DNA from: Pyrrhosoma nymphula
Lineage: Eukaryota; Arthropoda; Insecta; Odonata; Coenagrionidae
DNA: 64,000 nt
Assembly (NCBI GenBank): GCA_963573305.1
Contig: OY754337.1
Location: forward strand, 51,473,164 to 51,537,163
Reading direction: 5' to 3'
The position numbers were made by a program, and so were the translations under genes. How positions within the stretch are numbered: position 1 is the first letter of the stretch; each line of letters opens with the position of its first letter. Shown here piece after piece: positions 22,756 to 34,987 of this stretch. The notes under the pieces were generated by a model. That model searched no databases. It worked only from the letters and a program-made list of their open reading frames with translations, and was not told the origin of the DNA.

Positions 22756-22960
22756 CGTTTGCCTGTGGCTTAAAGGGATTATCTTAAATGAAGGCGGGGT
22801 AAATATCGGCGATAAAACCTATCGAATAGAAGATATTGAAATGAATGGCGCCCCTCGACTGTAGTGAATTCGTATCACGTTTCCATGGGAACGCGGTGGT
22901 TGTCGTGGAATGTCTAGGTACGTTTGGGTGGCTATGCCTATCCGTGTATCCTGGAGAGAA

Positions 22961-22971
22961 GGGGGGGGGGG
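22961..22971 (+). repeat. Poly-G tract (11 bases)
   Basis: Simple homopolymer run. The mirror case on the same strand is a 12-base poly-C run at 25387-25398. Length is prone to sequencing error. Confidence 0.9.
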
Positions 22972-23917
22972 ATTTGATCATTGATTCCTTGGCGTGGTGG
23001 AAACGTTAAAAACTGATGATGCCCTAGTTGACAGGTTTATCACCGTATATTTCAGTGAGCCGGTCTGATTTGGCCACTTTAGTCATGAGGATGTGATAAG
23101 AGTGTTCTGATATTAAGACTGCTTCGAGGTATACCCGCAAAGAAGGGAATGTCTAGTGAAATATGACGATGCGCCAGTTGGAAAAGCGGAATAATATTCA
23201 AACTATAAACTAGGAAAAAAACTTTTGAGCGTTCTTTAATGGTAACTGACACAAACATCTCCCTGGGGCCACGGTATTTTATTGTGAAAATGGGCTAAAA
23301 ACTTCGGAAAGAAAGCGATTCTTTTTTAGTTAGTAAAATAATTATTTATTGTTATTGTTTTTACGTGTGTTATGTAACTCACTAGGTGCCGGAATGGATT
23401 TTTACATTTTATACCACGTGGTGAAATCGTTTTTGGGCTACCAAAGTAAAGAGACTAGTGATTTACGTATGTTTCACGTACTCTAAAAACTGCGTGATTT
23501 AAATATAACTAACGTTTTAGTTAACTTGTTACCATTTAATTCAATGAATGTTTTCGTTAGCGAAGAGATCTTATTGATCTTGCGTTGAGTCAACCCTGCA
23601 TATAGTATTAGAGCAATTTATAATATCTTAATTATTTCAAAACCAAACAAAACAAAAACCTACTTTAACAAATAATATGAGTGTGGTATCGACCTCAACA
23701 ATACTACAAGCTAGTCGTGTGTCTTGATTTTCTTTGTATTCAGACCTCTTTTTTGAGATTAGAAATTCACGTGGTAGCATCGTAAAATTGTCAAAAAGAC
23801 ACATACCTCACATTCTGGCTCCTTATTCATAAAAGTGTTTTCGGTGTGATATGAAATAATATTTCTCTCGAATCTTTCCAAGCAGCTTATTTTCTCAATT
23901 CGAACCTGAAATTTCAT
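22972..23917. other. AT-rich DNA with no recognisable gene
   Basis: Near 23014 CTGATGATGCCCTAGTTGAC followed by AGGTTTATC looks like a badly decayed hammerhead-like core, too weak to call. Nothing else is visible. Confidence 0.4.
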
Positions 23918-24139
23918 CCCAGCTGGCACGAAGAATGCTCCTTACTCTTTTCTTACGAGATACATACGTAAGAAACATGTAAGTAGCTTACAATGAGGTA
24001 AGGCACTTACGTAAGAAATTGCTCAGACCCAGGTAAGTCAGGGATAAGGAATGCCGTCAAACAGCCGCATAATGGGTAAGCTACTGACCTTACAGTAGCG
24101 CAGCGCGCGCGGAGGAATGCTGTACTACCACCTAAACCA

Positions 24140-24255
24140 GCATATATGATTACCTACCGTGAGATATATCAGGCAAATTTAATTCATTTCCACAATTTCT
24201 CAATTACCTTCCGTGAGATATGTTGGGCAGCTTTAAATAATTTCCACTATTTCTC
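24140..24255 (+). repeat. Tandem duplication inside the 1.43-kb element (~57-bp units)
   Basis: ATTACCTACCGTGAGATATA and ATTACCTTCCGTGAGATATG start two consecutive units, each ending TTTCCAC(A/T)ATTTCTC. The spacing is roughly 57-60 bp. Confidence 0.6.
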
Positions 24256-24309
24256 CAGGCACACACAGGGACACTCAAATAAAGGACCATTTCCTGCTAA
24301 TGACATCAA

Positions 24310-24700
24310 TTCGAAAAAATGAAATAATAACTTTTGAGGGAGTAAAATTTGCTGAATGAAGCATAATGAAACAACATACGTTGCAAAAGTAGAAAAAATC
24401 ATCTCTTTCACCTAGACGTAAACAACCACACAATTTAAAACTCAAATAACACAATAATCCCTGCCAACGACAAATCCTACTGCCTACAGCTAATTAATCA
24501 TTACCTTCCTTTTAATGGCTAAACCTAAACGTTGACGGATTAATTATTTCAACAAATTAAATTTGGACATCAAAATGCAATTAAATAAAATGATGACACT
24601 TGGGGTGGCAAAATTCACTGAATGAAGAATAATAAAATACTGCACTATTTATCCTTTCACTGGGACGTAAAACACCACACTAACAAGACAAGAGCAATCC
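24310..24700 (+). repeat. Tandem duplication inside the 1.43-kb element (~255-bp units)
   Basis: AAAATTTGCTGAATGAAGCA followed by CTTTCACCTAGACGTAAACA recurs as AAAATTCACTGAATGAAGAA followed by CTTTCACTGGGACGTAAAAC, in the same order and spacing, about 255 bp later. Confidence 0.5.
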
Positions 24701-25386
24701 ACATAGTCAAGAAACTATACTTCAATCCTCGTCAAACTTCACTTCAATTCACATTCCACATCTTAATTTAGTCAATAGCAGAAACAACGAAATTATTGCA
24801 ATTAAGTCTTTTCCAACACATGCAACGTATTTGTAACTCTAAGTACAATTCCTGTCATAACACGTTAATTAAAGAGATGCATCTTAGCCAATCTACGTAA
24901 AGATATCACCACACGCATGCAATCCAGCTCAGCACATAAATAACACTAGCAATCACAGGTATGTCACCGTAAACAGTCAAAAAACACGATAAACCTTCAT
25001 TTACATATTATCACAAAAAATGACGCGGTTATACCTTGCACATTGAAACTTAGTGATGCCAAATTTATTTAAACTTGAAATTAAATGTTCTACTGGGATA
25101 ATTTGCTTTAAATCGTCACGCAGCTGAACGCAAAATTATTGTTCTCGTGGTTTCCGTTTAGTTTCCTCCGAAAAGGGAACGGTCTGGGACCATCAGTCCG
25201 TTCCTCAATTATACTTAAGTACCTGTTTCGCCCGCAAGAAGCCATGCGATACGTATGTAAGAAATAAGTTAGTGATTTACGTTGTAAACTACTTTCCTAT
25301 TTCTTCTTTCAAACTTACCTCCATGACTTACATTGAGCCAGCTGGGATAGCGTTTTATGCGAGACATTGTGAAACACGTGTAAATT

Positions 25387-25398
25387 CCCCCCCCCCCC
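25387..25398 (+). repeat. Poly-C tract (12 bases)
   Basis: Simple homopolymer just outside the right end of the 1.43-kb element, followed by AAGATGAATGCCGTTATT, text that echoes the tandem repeat near 34373. Confidence 0.9.
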
Positions 25399-25399
25399 A

Positions 25400-26880
25400 A
25401 GATGAATGCCGTTATTTTGAAAAAGTGTCAATAAATTAGCTAATTTTCATAAAATGTTTGTGAAAAATGAGTATTATTGGAATTTATATCTCATTCTTAC
25501 TATCTTATAGTCTTAATATGTAGTGATTCAGTTTTTAATGCCTATCGTTTTTATTCGATGACTGATTTTATACCAAAATAGAAATGTACTTATTTGGCGG
25601 AAATAGTTTTTAAAATTTTGTTCGTCCTTCGAAAAGTAATCTTTATGTCTCAGAAAGCCGACCTTTGGAGTGGCAAAAAAGCTGAAATCGATTCCTACCT
25701 TTCTCCTGAGTCCTGATTTTAGGCCGCTTTTCCTCTGGAATTCTCCTTGAAGGTGATGAGCGGAGGTCCTTTAACTCTGGAGTGCAACCTGAAATAAGAA
25801 TCGAAACGTTTTATTTAGCTATGGAAATTTTTACTTGATATATAGGTTTAATTTGGCATAACACCTTTTGATATTCACAATACGCACACAATATTTAATT
25901 AAGAAACGAGATTGATGGACTGATTTTAAAAACTCGAAAAGTACTTCGAGCTTCTACAGAGACATATGTATACGTATTTGGCATTGGTCCACATTTACAC
26001 ACACACATACATTGATTCTAAACTTCTCAGAAAACGAGATATATTTCCGCGTTTCAAACCATAACTCTCTCAAGCAAGTTTTTACTATAAGCATAGATTT
26101 GTATTTATCCGAAAAAGATAAGGGGCTTGTTTTTTTGTTATATTTTACTTTAAACAATAGTAAACTCTGCCATTCATGACGAAACTTTGTTTAAAATGAA
26201 CTATATGTCGATATTAATTGAATGTAATTTTTAAATTTACTGTACTTTTAAATAGATGCCGAACATTGGATTTCCAACGTATAGTAATGTATTTTCAATG
26301 GCAAACCGTCACCATACATTCATGATGGGATTCATATTCCCCATACAAGACGGAATGAATAACCGAAAATTAAAGTAGTTTGAAAGCCTATAGTAATTTT
26401 ATTTGGCACTTATACCATAAATATTTAAAAACGTAATCATGGTGGATATTGAAAGTATAAAAACAAACAGGAAATGTATAAAGTATTTATTAATTTAATT
26501 GAAGATTATAAAAAATAAATGATAGACATTTCTCAACAAAACATTTTTAATTCTGACAACTCCCCATGAATCTAAATTTAGAGTTTTCGTACACACGTCA
26601 AAAATTCTAATTTTTTGCCCCGGTTAGCAGTAAATCGATCTGTTCATTACAGCAGGTGTAAAAATTGCAATTCCAAGTCGTCTTTAATAAAAAATTGGTT
26701 ACTGTAGACCTACATAATGCTACTGCCCAATTCCCTGTATAATTATCATTCATTCAACCACATTCCACTTCTCCGTCTTTCCTTGGAGCTACCTACGTTA
26801 ATTTTGCATTACTCAGGATACGGTTTCCGTATGACCAAATCTACTCATCATTCCCAGTAGATCCGTTTTGGTCTTTATCC
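25400..26880. other. AT-rich DNA with no recognisable gene
   Basis: No supportable feature. CCCCATACAAGACGGAATGA near 26340 weakly echoes CCCCATACAAGATGAACGCC at 34364. Confidence 0.45.
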
Positions 26881-26884
26881 TTAT

Positions 26885-27070
26885 TAATATATAAAAAGGT
26901 AATGGTGTCTATCTGTAGCTCCATCACGCAAGAACTACTGAACCAATTGAGCTGAAATTTGTCATGTGGATATAAAATATATCTGGTTGTAACATAGGCT
27001 ATGTTTAAAACCCTCAGGGCCCCCTAAGGCCCCCTAAAGGTCGTCCATGCTAAACATGAGGTTAGGTGCA
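26885..27070 (+). repeat. Probable dispersed repeat (family unknown)
   Basis: TATATAAAAAGGTAATGGTG, then CTGTAGCTCCATCACGCAAG, AACTACTGAACCAATTGAGC and TGAAATTTGTCATGTGGATA form a series that I remember as common in insect repeats (the pattern 'ctgaaccgattttgatgaaattt'). No second copy occurs in the window, so this rests on memory of the type. GGCCCCCTAA occurs twice in tandem at about 27018-27038. Confidence 0.3.
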
Positions 27071-28740
27071 GTGGTTTAATTTTTTGCTTTTTATAAGTAC
27101 TTTCACTCAAGATTGAGAGCTGGGATTTTTTTAATGGATGAGGTTTCTAATTATTTCAATCGATTTCCTATTATGTTTCTTATTTGTCAGAAAACCATGT
27201 TTTTGGCTGAAAAATCTAATATTTTACTCTGAAATCGTCGTTAAAATATTTCCTTGAGAACCAGAGATTTGATTTTCAAAGGATATTCATTCCTCTAGAA
27301 TTTCAATATTACGTTTTCTTGCAGGCCCATGATAGCTCGTAAAAATAAAATGTGTATAAGAAGGACCCAGAGTCCCAAGGACCCCATGATAGATTGATTC
27401 GTGGGGTAATCGATAAATTCAATGTATTTTTACAACAAGTATACTCTTCAATGTCAATTCTCAAAGTAGCTCTCATAGGGGTACCTCATGTATATGCTAA
27501 AACAGTTACGTAGTAAACGATACACATAAAGTTATTTAATAGACTACACACGCAATTAAATGTGCAAGAATACTGACGTTCATTGAGTAATAATGGTTGT
27601 AATGCCTCTGTTTCTTCAACAAACACAGCGTTGTTTATTATCGTTAAATACTCATATGTATTACACATAGTGGAACCGTCTGCCTCTCATTACGATTGCA
27701 AACTCTATTTTGACCAATTCCCGCATCATGAACGTTACGAGTTGTTTATATATGTTTAAAAGTGTTAAAGTGCAGTTAACATAGGTACATTCACTCATTT
27801 TTGGGTTTCCCGTGCATGAAATAGAACCAACATCTCAGCTCTCCATGTACCGGGAAAACGGTCAGCGTGTCTACTACAACGAACACAATGTACCAGATAT
27901 AACTCTTCACTTCCACACAACTTCCCCTTTCACTGCCAACCTCGCCCACTGTGGATTATGACGTCCGCCAAAACGCATCCGTGGCGGTGAGGCGGCGAAG
28001 AGTGGTCCGCTATATCGACATGCAGTCTGCACCTTATAGGATGTATACAATAGAAACGCCGCTGGCGGGGAAAGGTTTCCGATATTATCTATAAAGCCGA
28101 TGCTAAAAGGGCATGATTATTGTACAAATAAATGTTGCCTCCAGCGTTATAGATGCGAATTTTGAAATATTAAGCGAATGTTGTAATTTATAAAAGAGAA
28201 TTATTGACGAATAAGGCATCATTAGCTATTAATTATGACAAAGCGCCATTTTTCGCTTTTTATAATAGACAATTAAAAGCTGAACACCAAAACAGTATTA
28301 CGAAAATACCTTAAAAACACAATATTTGAATCGTATGAGCGATTTAGTTTCTCTTTGGACGCGGTCTCCTGGCTGAAGCCTGTCAATTGATTTCTATATA
28401 TGGCATCACGTGTGCCAGGTTTCTCTGGTTCCACTAGCAATCCATTACATGGATAGCTCACGCGCCCTCTATTTTATAACTGGCTGGTTTGCACCTTCAG
28501 TCAAAGGCATAAGTAAATGTGAAACTCCACCGCAATACCGACTATATACGTTCTAATTTTATAAGAATAGGCGATACTTGATAAAAGGGGGTACCCATGC
28601 TTTGCTTCCTATAACGACAAAAAGGTGTATAAAACTATTTTTTTTAAGTTTTTTTCTCATAGTGCCTCGTCAAAGTCGTGGTGCCGCAGATATTCAGTTA
28701 TTTACTTTTGCTGTTGACCGTACACATAGTGTTGTAAGTT
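27071..28740. other. No gene seen
   Basis: Mostly AT-rich. A CpG-richer segment at 27830-28080 has one open frame of about 54 codons on the plus strand but no splice or promoter signal that I trust. Confidence 0.4.
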
Positions 28741-28985
28741 TACGCTGAGTTGGGTCGTGGACGACCCCTTAGTGAAAATTCATTGGTTGGTGGGTTCAGG
28801 GTAAAGGTTGCGGATGTAGTATTGGGACGGAGATGGGGATGCATGGTAAGAGTGCGAGTACAGAAAGCGATTGCAGATGTGTGGCGTGGTTCTGGGACGC
28901 TGGCGCATGGTGCGAGCGCGGGACAGAAGTTTAGGCCGTGGGTGCAGGTCACGGGTGCGTGGCACGGGTGTTGGTGTGGGCCAAA
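28741..28985 (+). repeat. G-rich, minisatellite-like block
   Basis: The plus strand is strongly G-rich, with loose repeats such as GGGTGCAGGTCACGGGTGCG and TGGCACGGGTGTTGGTGTGG. The C-poor composition keeps all frames open, which explains overlapping frames on both strands (28740-29040). Several GGG runs could allow G-quadruplex structure. Unit boundaries are too degenerate to fix. Confidence 0.4.
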
Positions 28986-29394
28986 GTGAAAAAATCATTG
29001 AATGAAATTTAACGTTGGTCGTAGCATGCTTCCGATTCACCGTTCATTATACACTATTTACAAGTGTGATTCAGTGTATGAGGTAGGGGCGAGCACGATT
29101 TGCTTTGATGTCGTCGACGTTAAGACTGAAGAGCAAAACACAAGAGTCGCCCACAAGGTGTCCATCTGACTGAGAATGGGCAGCATCGAAATAGTAAAAA
29201 TGCCCCTAGCAGCTTATTATAACTCCTGTGGCTATTTTCCGTATCGGCTGGCCATTCGAGGGAAAAAGGTCGCAATTAATTATTAAGCCTGTATTAAGCG
29301 GAATTAACCTTCAAGGAGACTTCTTTGTATATTTTCAGCAGCTTTTCACTTTTTATTTTTATATTTTTATGAAGAGCGGTCATAGCCGAATAAT

Positions 29395-29690
29395 TTGTTT
29401 TTAAAGGTGTTGCATAAGTTCAAAATAATTATTTAAAACGTAACTTTTTATAACATATTAATCAAAAACAACACAAAATGCTGTTTGACGCCTTAACTGG
29501 AAATCATCAGACTTGACAACAATCGTGGATGCGGTTATCGGCGTTTTTTTGTTGTTTAGCATGCATAAATCTTGCTCTCTATCTGTTTTGAAGTGTATCT
29601 AGTGCGCAGAGTCTGTAACGAATGGAGGGAAAGTGTGCTGTAGTGTTACGAAGTGGTTAGCGCTCCAGAGAGTGAATAGAGGACACCCAT
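29395..29690 (+). repeat. Dispersed repeat, copy 1 (partner 53015-53300)
   Basis: GTTTGACGCCTTAACTG, GTGGATGCGGTTATCG, TTGTTTAGC, and CTAGTGCG(C/T)A match the second copy in order and spacing. No coding capacity. The copies are diverged, so insertion is old. Confidence 0.5.
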
Positions 29691-29712
29691 TGTAATATTC
29701 GCTGTTGCGTCA

Positions 29713-30495
29713 TCACGAGTTTGGGTTGATAACATAATCTAAGAGGAATTCTTCATTCGAAACATGATACACCCAAGAGATTTTTATGAAACCCGTATAG
29801 AGCCACATTTCTGAGGCTTGGATCTTTTCTTCTATTGACTCTATTGGAGTCCACGCCTCTACGACGCAAAGCCCCAAAGTCCTAATAGCTAAAATTGTAG
29901 GATGTATCTTTTCAGTGACAGGCTTAGATCTCTCCTTGTAATCTGTGCTCTTGACTTGTTTTGGATACGGCATTTCCAAATTCCTTAAAATAATGGAAGT
30001 CTCCGTTGTTTACTGAAGTATTTATCATTCGGCATTAAATTACTCCGTTAAAAAATTATTCATGGCATTGTCCGTCATATCTAAACATTCGGACACAACT
30101 TAAGTTAAACGAAGATTGCCGACTTTCACTTTTTCGAATACCGTGTATGTATACCGAATCTTATGCCGAAGTAAAGGCCGTGAATGTTCATTAACATGTA
30201 ACCAATGATTAACGTTTGAAGTTGACCCTAATTGTAGACTGGGATTTCATCGGTGAGGACAACCGGATGTGAATAACTTCATTTGCTCAATCACCTCGGT
30301 TATATACAAGGGAAATACGAAAAACCTCTGCTCTCCCCAGGTAATGGCGAGCACTAGCATTTATGCGGTCTCATTGACCACGCCCCTCGCCTCCGATGAA
30401 ATCTTCAACTTGACCCGAAAACCAGTCTGACAGGTTGTCGTGCATTCACGCTTTCAAATAAACGTCCCATTTCACCGCTCTTAGTCCCTACGTGA
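29713..30495. other. No gene seen
   Basis: A minus-strand frame at 29713-29979 (88 codons) has no known motif. No other structure was found. Confidence 0.4.
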
Positions 30496-30538
30496 GTATA
30501 ACCATAGAGTAAGTATATACTTACTCTATGGTATAACC
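30496..30538. repeat. Perfect 32-bp palindrome inside an 8-bp direct repeat
   Basis: GTATAACC at 30496-30503 and 30531-30538 flanks a 27-base insert. Together they create a perfect 32-bp palindrome (30501-30532, half-site ACCATAGAGTAAGTAT). An 8-bp duplication is the size made by hAT elements, and palindromic filler is typical of hAT excision repair, so this may be an excision footprint. A collapsed or chimeric read is an alternative. Confidence 0.75.
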
Positions 30539-30539
30539 G

Positions 30540-32225
30540 AAGGGTTAGCAGGGAGTACAATATGAAGTTGTCAGCGATTGCCCTTGGGGTCTGTCGAGGG
30601 TCAATTAAGGGAATAAAACTTCTTAACAAGACCTTTATTACGTAGTCACACTTACATACGCGCAATAGCTGTGCTCCGCCACTCACTACGCGTTACTCGT
30701 ACTCTGTTTTACCCCAGACTCCTCGAGTCTCCGCCCTTCCCGCGAAGACCTCTCTTTTCTCCACCATCCAAAGACGACATCACCCCGTACCTTCAGCTCC
30801 TAAAAGGCAATATCTCTCATATCTTTAATTAAACCTCGCACAGTAAATTTAAAGATTCAGTTGAGGTGGAACCGCAGCTTCCCACAGGCGACTTCCCACT
30901 CCTATATTAATGACAGCTGATCTTAATGATCCCTAACCACGACGGGCCGCCCATGAAAAGGAAACCATAAATGGTTGTAGTTCAATGAGCAATTCACTTT
31001 CAAAGTTTTAAATAATTCTGCTGAAAACTTAAAATGCAGGCTAATATCCAGGGGATCAAGTCGGAGAATGTGCATTATTAAAAAAAAACTATTTATATAT
31101 GAGGTAGGTATTCCTAAACATAGAGGTCATGAATTTTATCGGGAATTAATGCATTGCTATTGAAATATCTCTTATTGAAAATAATGCGCACTTGGTAAAC
31201 ATGCGTCATCGGACACCCAAGGGATGACGTCATGAAACGGTATTCCTAAAAGCAATACTACTCTTTCCGTGAGAAGTTCGGGTTGTTATTCGTAAATTAA
31301 CGAAATTAACCCTTTTTTCCTTTTGCGGTAGACAGTGAATTTGTATGATTTATTTTCTTGACGCTGAGATGCATACATTTAGATTAGAGTTGCGATACCG
31401 TGCGGTGACGTTAAGCCACCGATATGCCGTTTTGTAACTCGTGACGTTATCAAATTTTTACGCACTTTCAGAAGGAAATATCAATTTATGTGCTTGATTC
31501 ATACGAATATTGATTATATATTTCAGCTCTTGGAGAAAATTCTGCCAAGTACCTACACTACTTAAATATAAGCAATGCATGTTCCCCATTGCAAAGGGAT
31601 TGAATATAAAGGTGAATTGGTGAGGAAAGTTATAGTAAAAAAAACAGTAGGAGGAACTGTTTTTTTGTTTGTTTGTAACTGCCTGTAAAAAATAGTTTTC
31701 CACGTAAAATATAACGAATTCACTGTTGATAAATTAAAAGCCTCGTTATTCGTTGTAGACAAGTATTATAAACAATAACGTCAAATTCCTTACTCATGTA
31801 AACATTAAATGCAAATATAAATCCTCTAATGTTTAGTTTGTAATCCTCCAATATGATTATTTTAGTTTCTATGGCATATACGAATGGGTATTGACAAATT
31901 TTTATAAGGGTTTTTAACGATCAGGGTAAGCTATAATGGACCATTTCTTACTCTCTTTTTGAATGTTTAGGCTCGCAAGATTCTTGGTTCTGCATAGCAT
32001 ATGACCTCACACTGTAAATGTTTTATTTTTAATTTTATTTCAGTGGGAAATATTTTTTTAATTTTCTTTTTCAATATCTCATCCACAATGTATATGCATT
32101 AATGATTCCTTAGAGCACCATTGGAAAAGAATTACCTATGTGAAAATATCCTCCAAGAAATCTTACGTTTAACGTGCAAGTGTTTAATTGTGGCTATGAA
32201 GGAGCATGGAAAAAAATCGGTTGAA
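30540..32225. other. No gene seen
   Basis: AT-rich with a somewhat GC-richer patch at 30640-30960. No supportable reading frame or repeat. Confidence 0.45.
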
Positions 32226-32229
32226 AGGT

Positions 32230-32450
32230 AGATGAGGAGGTTGACACGGATTGTGAGGAGCGTCTGGATTATTTTGGCTGTGATTGACAGACCTGATGAG
32301 GAAGCTTTGTATGAGTATGCGGGTAAGGGGAAGAAAGGGGATAGACTTAATGGATGGGGTGATGAGAGGTATAATGTATGCAGATCTAAATACTGTAGTC
32401 GTGTGAGGAGATAAGGATCCGCGGCAGATAAAGATTAGTGGCAGTAACAC
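32230..32450 (+). pseudogene. Possible LINE C-terminal tail fragment
   Basis: The plus strand reads like the region just before the stop of many insect LINEs: a K/G/R-rich run, then text translating near LMDGV (about 32350) and ending close to AAGATTAGTGGCAGTAAC. The pattern is the usual basic 'GRPRK.W.D.V' tail plus 'R..W..LI' segment, but no motif is intact. The call is weak. Confidence 0.22.
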
Positions 32451-33400
32451 GTTCGAAGGCTTCAGGCTTAACTATGTGGAAACTCTTTCTCGAAGTGACA
32501 TGGATAAACTTTGTATATTTCCACTGATACTAATGTTTTTGGTATAAATTAGTACCTGGAGATGACGCCTATGCTTTGAAGCTAGTTGTGTTTGTACCTA
32601 CAATAATGAATAACAGTGGAAAGACATCAAGTTTTTCTCTCTCACTTGGTAGTTACCTGTTTTTCACCTAAACCCAATTTAACCGGTAGATTATCTCTGT
32701 TGGCTATAACGAATTGGTTATGAAAGTTTTAATGGGGGTCATGATTTTTAGCTCTTGCTGACCGATATTCACTGAACTGAAGTACTAGATATTTAATCCA
32801 GCATCGCATTACCATAATTGGATTGCATTTTGGTTGAAAATTTCCATTAATTCTGGATTAAAATCACATTTTATGAGAGCTTACTAGAGCGTTAAGCAGT
32901 TGCAAATTGTTTCTTCTCTACTTTTTAAATTTATCAGCCACACCGAAAAGGTAATGAAAGAACACGGCAAGCGTTAGAGAGTTGAGCGTCTTAACGTAGT
33001 ATGGCGACAGGAGCGAGGACGGCAGGGTTGACCTTTCAAGAAACGACATCAGGCTCTTTTGGTGGCCTCCAGAGACGAGCAGGGGGAAATATTTCTTTGA
33101 AATTTCCAGAGGACGCCTTCTCATACCACTCTGTTCATCCCTCGTGAGCCTCGCTAAAGACGTCCAACCTAATTAACGCCCAGAAACAGGTTTTTTGCGA
33201 TTTAATGACGCCGATTAATATTTTATAAAACGTCCCGGGCGAGTCGTGAAAAGATGAGTCCTTCAGTGAAGAAAGAAAAGAAAAAAGAGACATTTGTATG
33301 GAAGAGGTTGTGGAGGGCGTTTTAGATCCTTTTGTGTTGAGACATCAACCCGGCAAAGAAGAAAAAACACACTCCAGCCTGGCACTCAAGGAAGGAGTGA
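32451..33400. other. No gene seen
   Basis: Nothing supportable. A minus-strand frame at 32918-33124 has no known features. Confidence 0.4.
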
Positions 33401-33404
33401 ATTC

Positions 33405-33720
33405 CATGTCCCATTTCTTTTTTTTCCTTCCATCCTCCTCCTCCCTCCTTTTCCCAACTTTTCAAGGTTTATCCCTTAATTTCTCCTCACTCTTTGCTCT
33501 GATGCCTCTGTTCTATTTCTCTCTTAGCCAACTCCTCGTTATCTCCTTCTTTCTCATATTGCCCACTCCCACTCTATCCAAACAGTCCAAGAATGAATCA
33601 AACTCTCTTCCTCGGACGGGGCAGTGTGTATCTTCCTCCCGTGTCTTTCCTTTTTCGTCTTCCAACCGAGTTCTCATCTAGCTACCTCTCTTCTATGAGC
33701 TTCCCTCGGGGAGAGAAAAT
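33405..33720 (+). repeat. Long pyrimidine-rich tract
   Basis: The plus strand is dominated by C and T (for example CCTTCCATCCTCCTCCTCCC). The open frames here (33294-33681) are serine, leucine and phenylalanine rich shadows of the tract. Similar tracts occur at 11520-11628, 41600-41700, 50140-50480 and 61560-61760. Confidence 0.5.
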
Positions 33721-34720
33721 TTGTACGTATTTTTGAAATTATTATTACTTCCACTTTTTATCATTTATGTGGCTGAAATTGTCCAACCGAATATAGGTAT
33801 TAATGGGTGAACATTTTACTGTCGCAATTTTTGGCCACGAAAATGAACGACAAAATGGGAGTAAAAATCGTGTAAAAATTAAATTTGATCATTTATACAG
33901 TGTTGTACTCTTATGCTTAGGCTATAATGGGCCATTGTGCTCCAGTCCATGTCTGAAAAAATATTTCACTTCTCTGTGTACTTCCCCATGTAAAATGACC
34001 ACAACTATCTCTCCCTGATATACATCCTTCCTCTCACCATCCCATCCATTAAGTTCCTTTCGTACCTTCCATCGAGGAGGGAAAATGCCTTAGAAATTTA
34101 AAAAAATATTATTAATTTCATTTTTTATCATTAATGTTACTAAAAATTTATCCAACCAATAATAGTTATTAATGGATGACCCATTTATCTGCCGAGATAT
34201 TGCGGCTACGACAGTGTATCCCACGAAGGGTATTGAAAAAATAGAAGAAATTTGGTGCCGAAAATAATTTTTTATTTAAACTATTGCAATATTACGCTTA
34301 GGTTATAAAAAGGTTGCTCTAGTCCATTTTTGCTCAAATTTCTCACTTCACTCCGTGTACTTCCCCATACAAGATGAACGCCACTATCTTCTCTCTGATC
34401 CACTTTCGTATTAATGATCAAGAAAGTATTTTATTACAACAGCACTTTTTATGTCTGGTGACTATTTTTTTCCTTTTCTCACATTTAATAAGAATATAAA
34501 AATTTCCGAAATATTTCTATTGCTCACGGTTTTTGCTCTCAGCTGAGTGCGATGAAATAGTACTTCTAGAACTGAATGAATAATTCTAATGGTAGCCAAT
34601 TAATCAAACTCTCTTTCTATGACAAGGAAATATGCATCTTCCACCTACATCATCTTTGCGGTATCTTTCTTACTATCAGCACTCATCCTAATTTCCTTTC
34701 GTCACGTCGAATATGCCTTT
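33590..34720 (+). repeat. Diverged tandem repeat block (~370-bp unit)
   Basis: Text at 33702-34030 recurs at 34074-34400: CACTTTTTATCATTTATGT / CATTTTTTATCATTAATGT, ATCCAACCAATAATAG-like text, TTATGCTTAGGCTATAATGG / TTACGCTTAGGTTATAAAA, and CTGTGTACTTCCCCATGTAA / CCGTGTACTTCCCCATACAA. AATCAAACTCTCTTCCTCGG near 33596 also recurs near 34602. Units are well diverged, so the array is old. No coding capacity. Confidence 0.55.
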
Positions 34721-34987
34721 TCATCCACTTTCACAGTATTTTTCGTTTTTAAGATACGTAACTTTATCACGGCGATTGAAATTCATTCGCTCTAGATTCC
34801 AATTGATTCTTCTCCCCACATTTTGAAAGGATTGCTCAAGGTTTTTGTCGTGTTTTAACGGTGATGGTACAGCAATTATAGGAAGAGTAAATTTTAATGA
34901 ATCGAGGAAATGTGTCATCCTCAACTTCTTTTTCCTTGTCCTATTTCATATTCTATTAGGTACATATTTTTGTCAGTCTTTGAAGTA

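Larger units (their letters stand above)
23918..25346. mobile_element. 1.43-kb non-autonomous DNA transposon with CCCAGCTGGC ends
   Basis: The ends are inverted: ATCCCAGCTGGC at the left and its complement at 25337-25348. Both subterminal regions carry many copies of CTTACGTAAG-like text (for example the palindrome CTTACGTAAG at 24007-24016 and TACGTATGTAAG near 25252), a common layout for transposase-binding clusters. GCTACTG and CAGTAGC form a small stem at 24079-24098. The interior has two diverged tandem duplications and an A/C-biased strand. The flanking AT on both sides may be a 2-bp target duplication. No frame long enough for a transposase. I cannot name the superfamily. Confidence 0.6.

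Noticed and set aside
23014..23042. CTGATGATGCCCTAG... as a hammerhead-like motif
   Set aside because: Neither stem II nor GAAA survives.
29165..29196. CTGAGAATGGGCAGCATCGAAATAG as a hammerhead-like motif
   Set aside because: Core is CTGAGAA, the stem has 3 bp and no stem III or inverted partner is seen.
33298..33681. 127-codon plus-strand frame
   Set aside because: It is a serine, leucine and phenylalanine rich translation of a pyrimidine tract.
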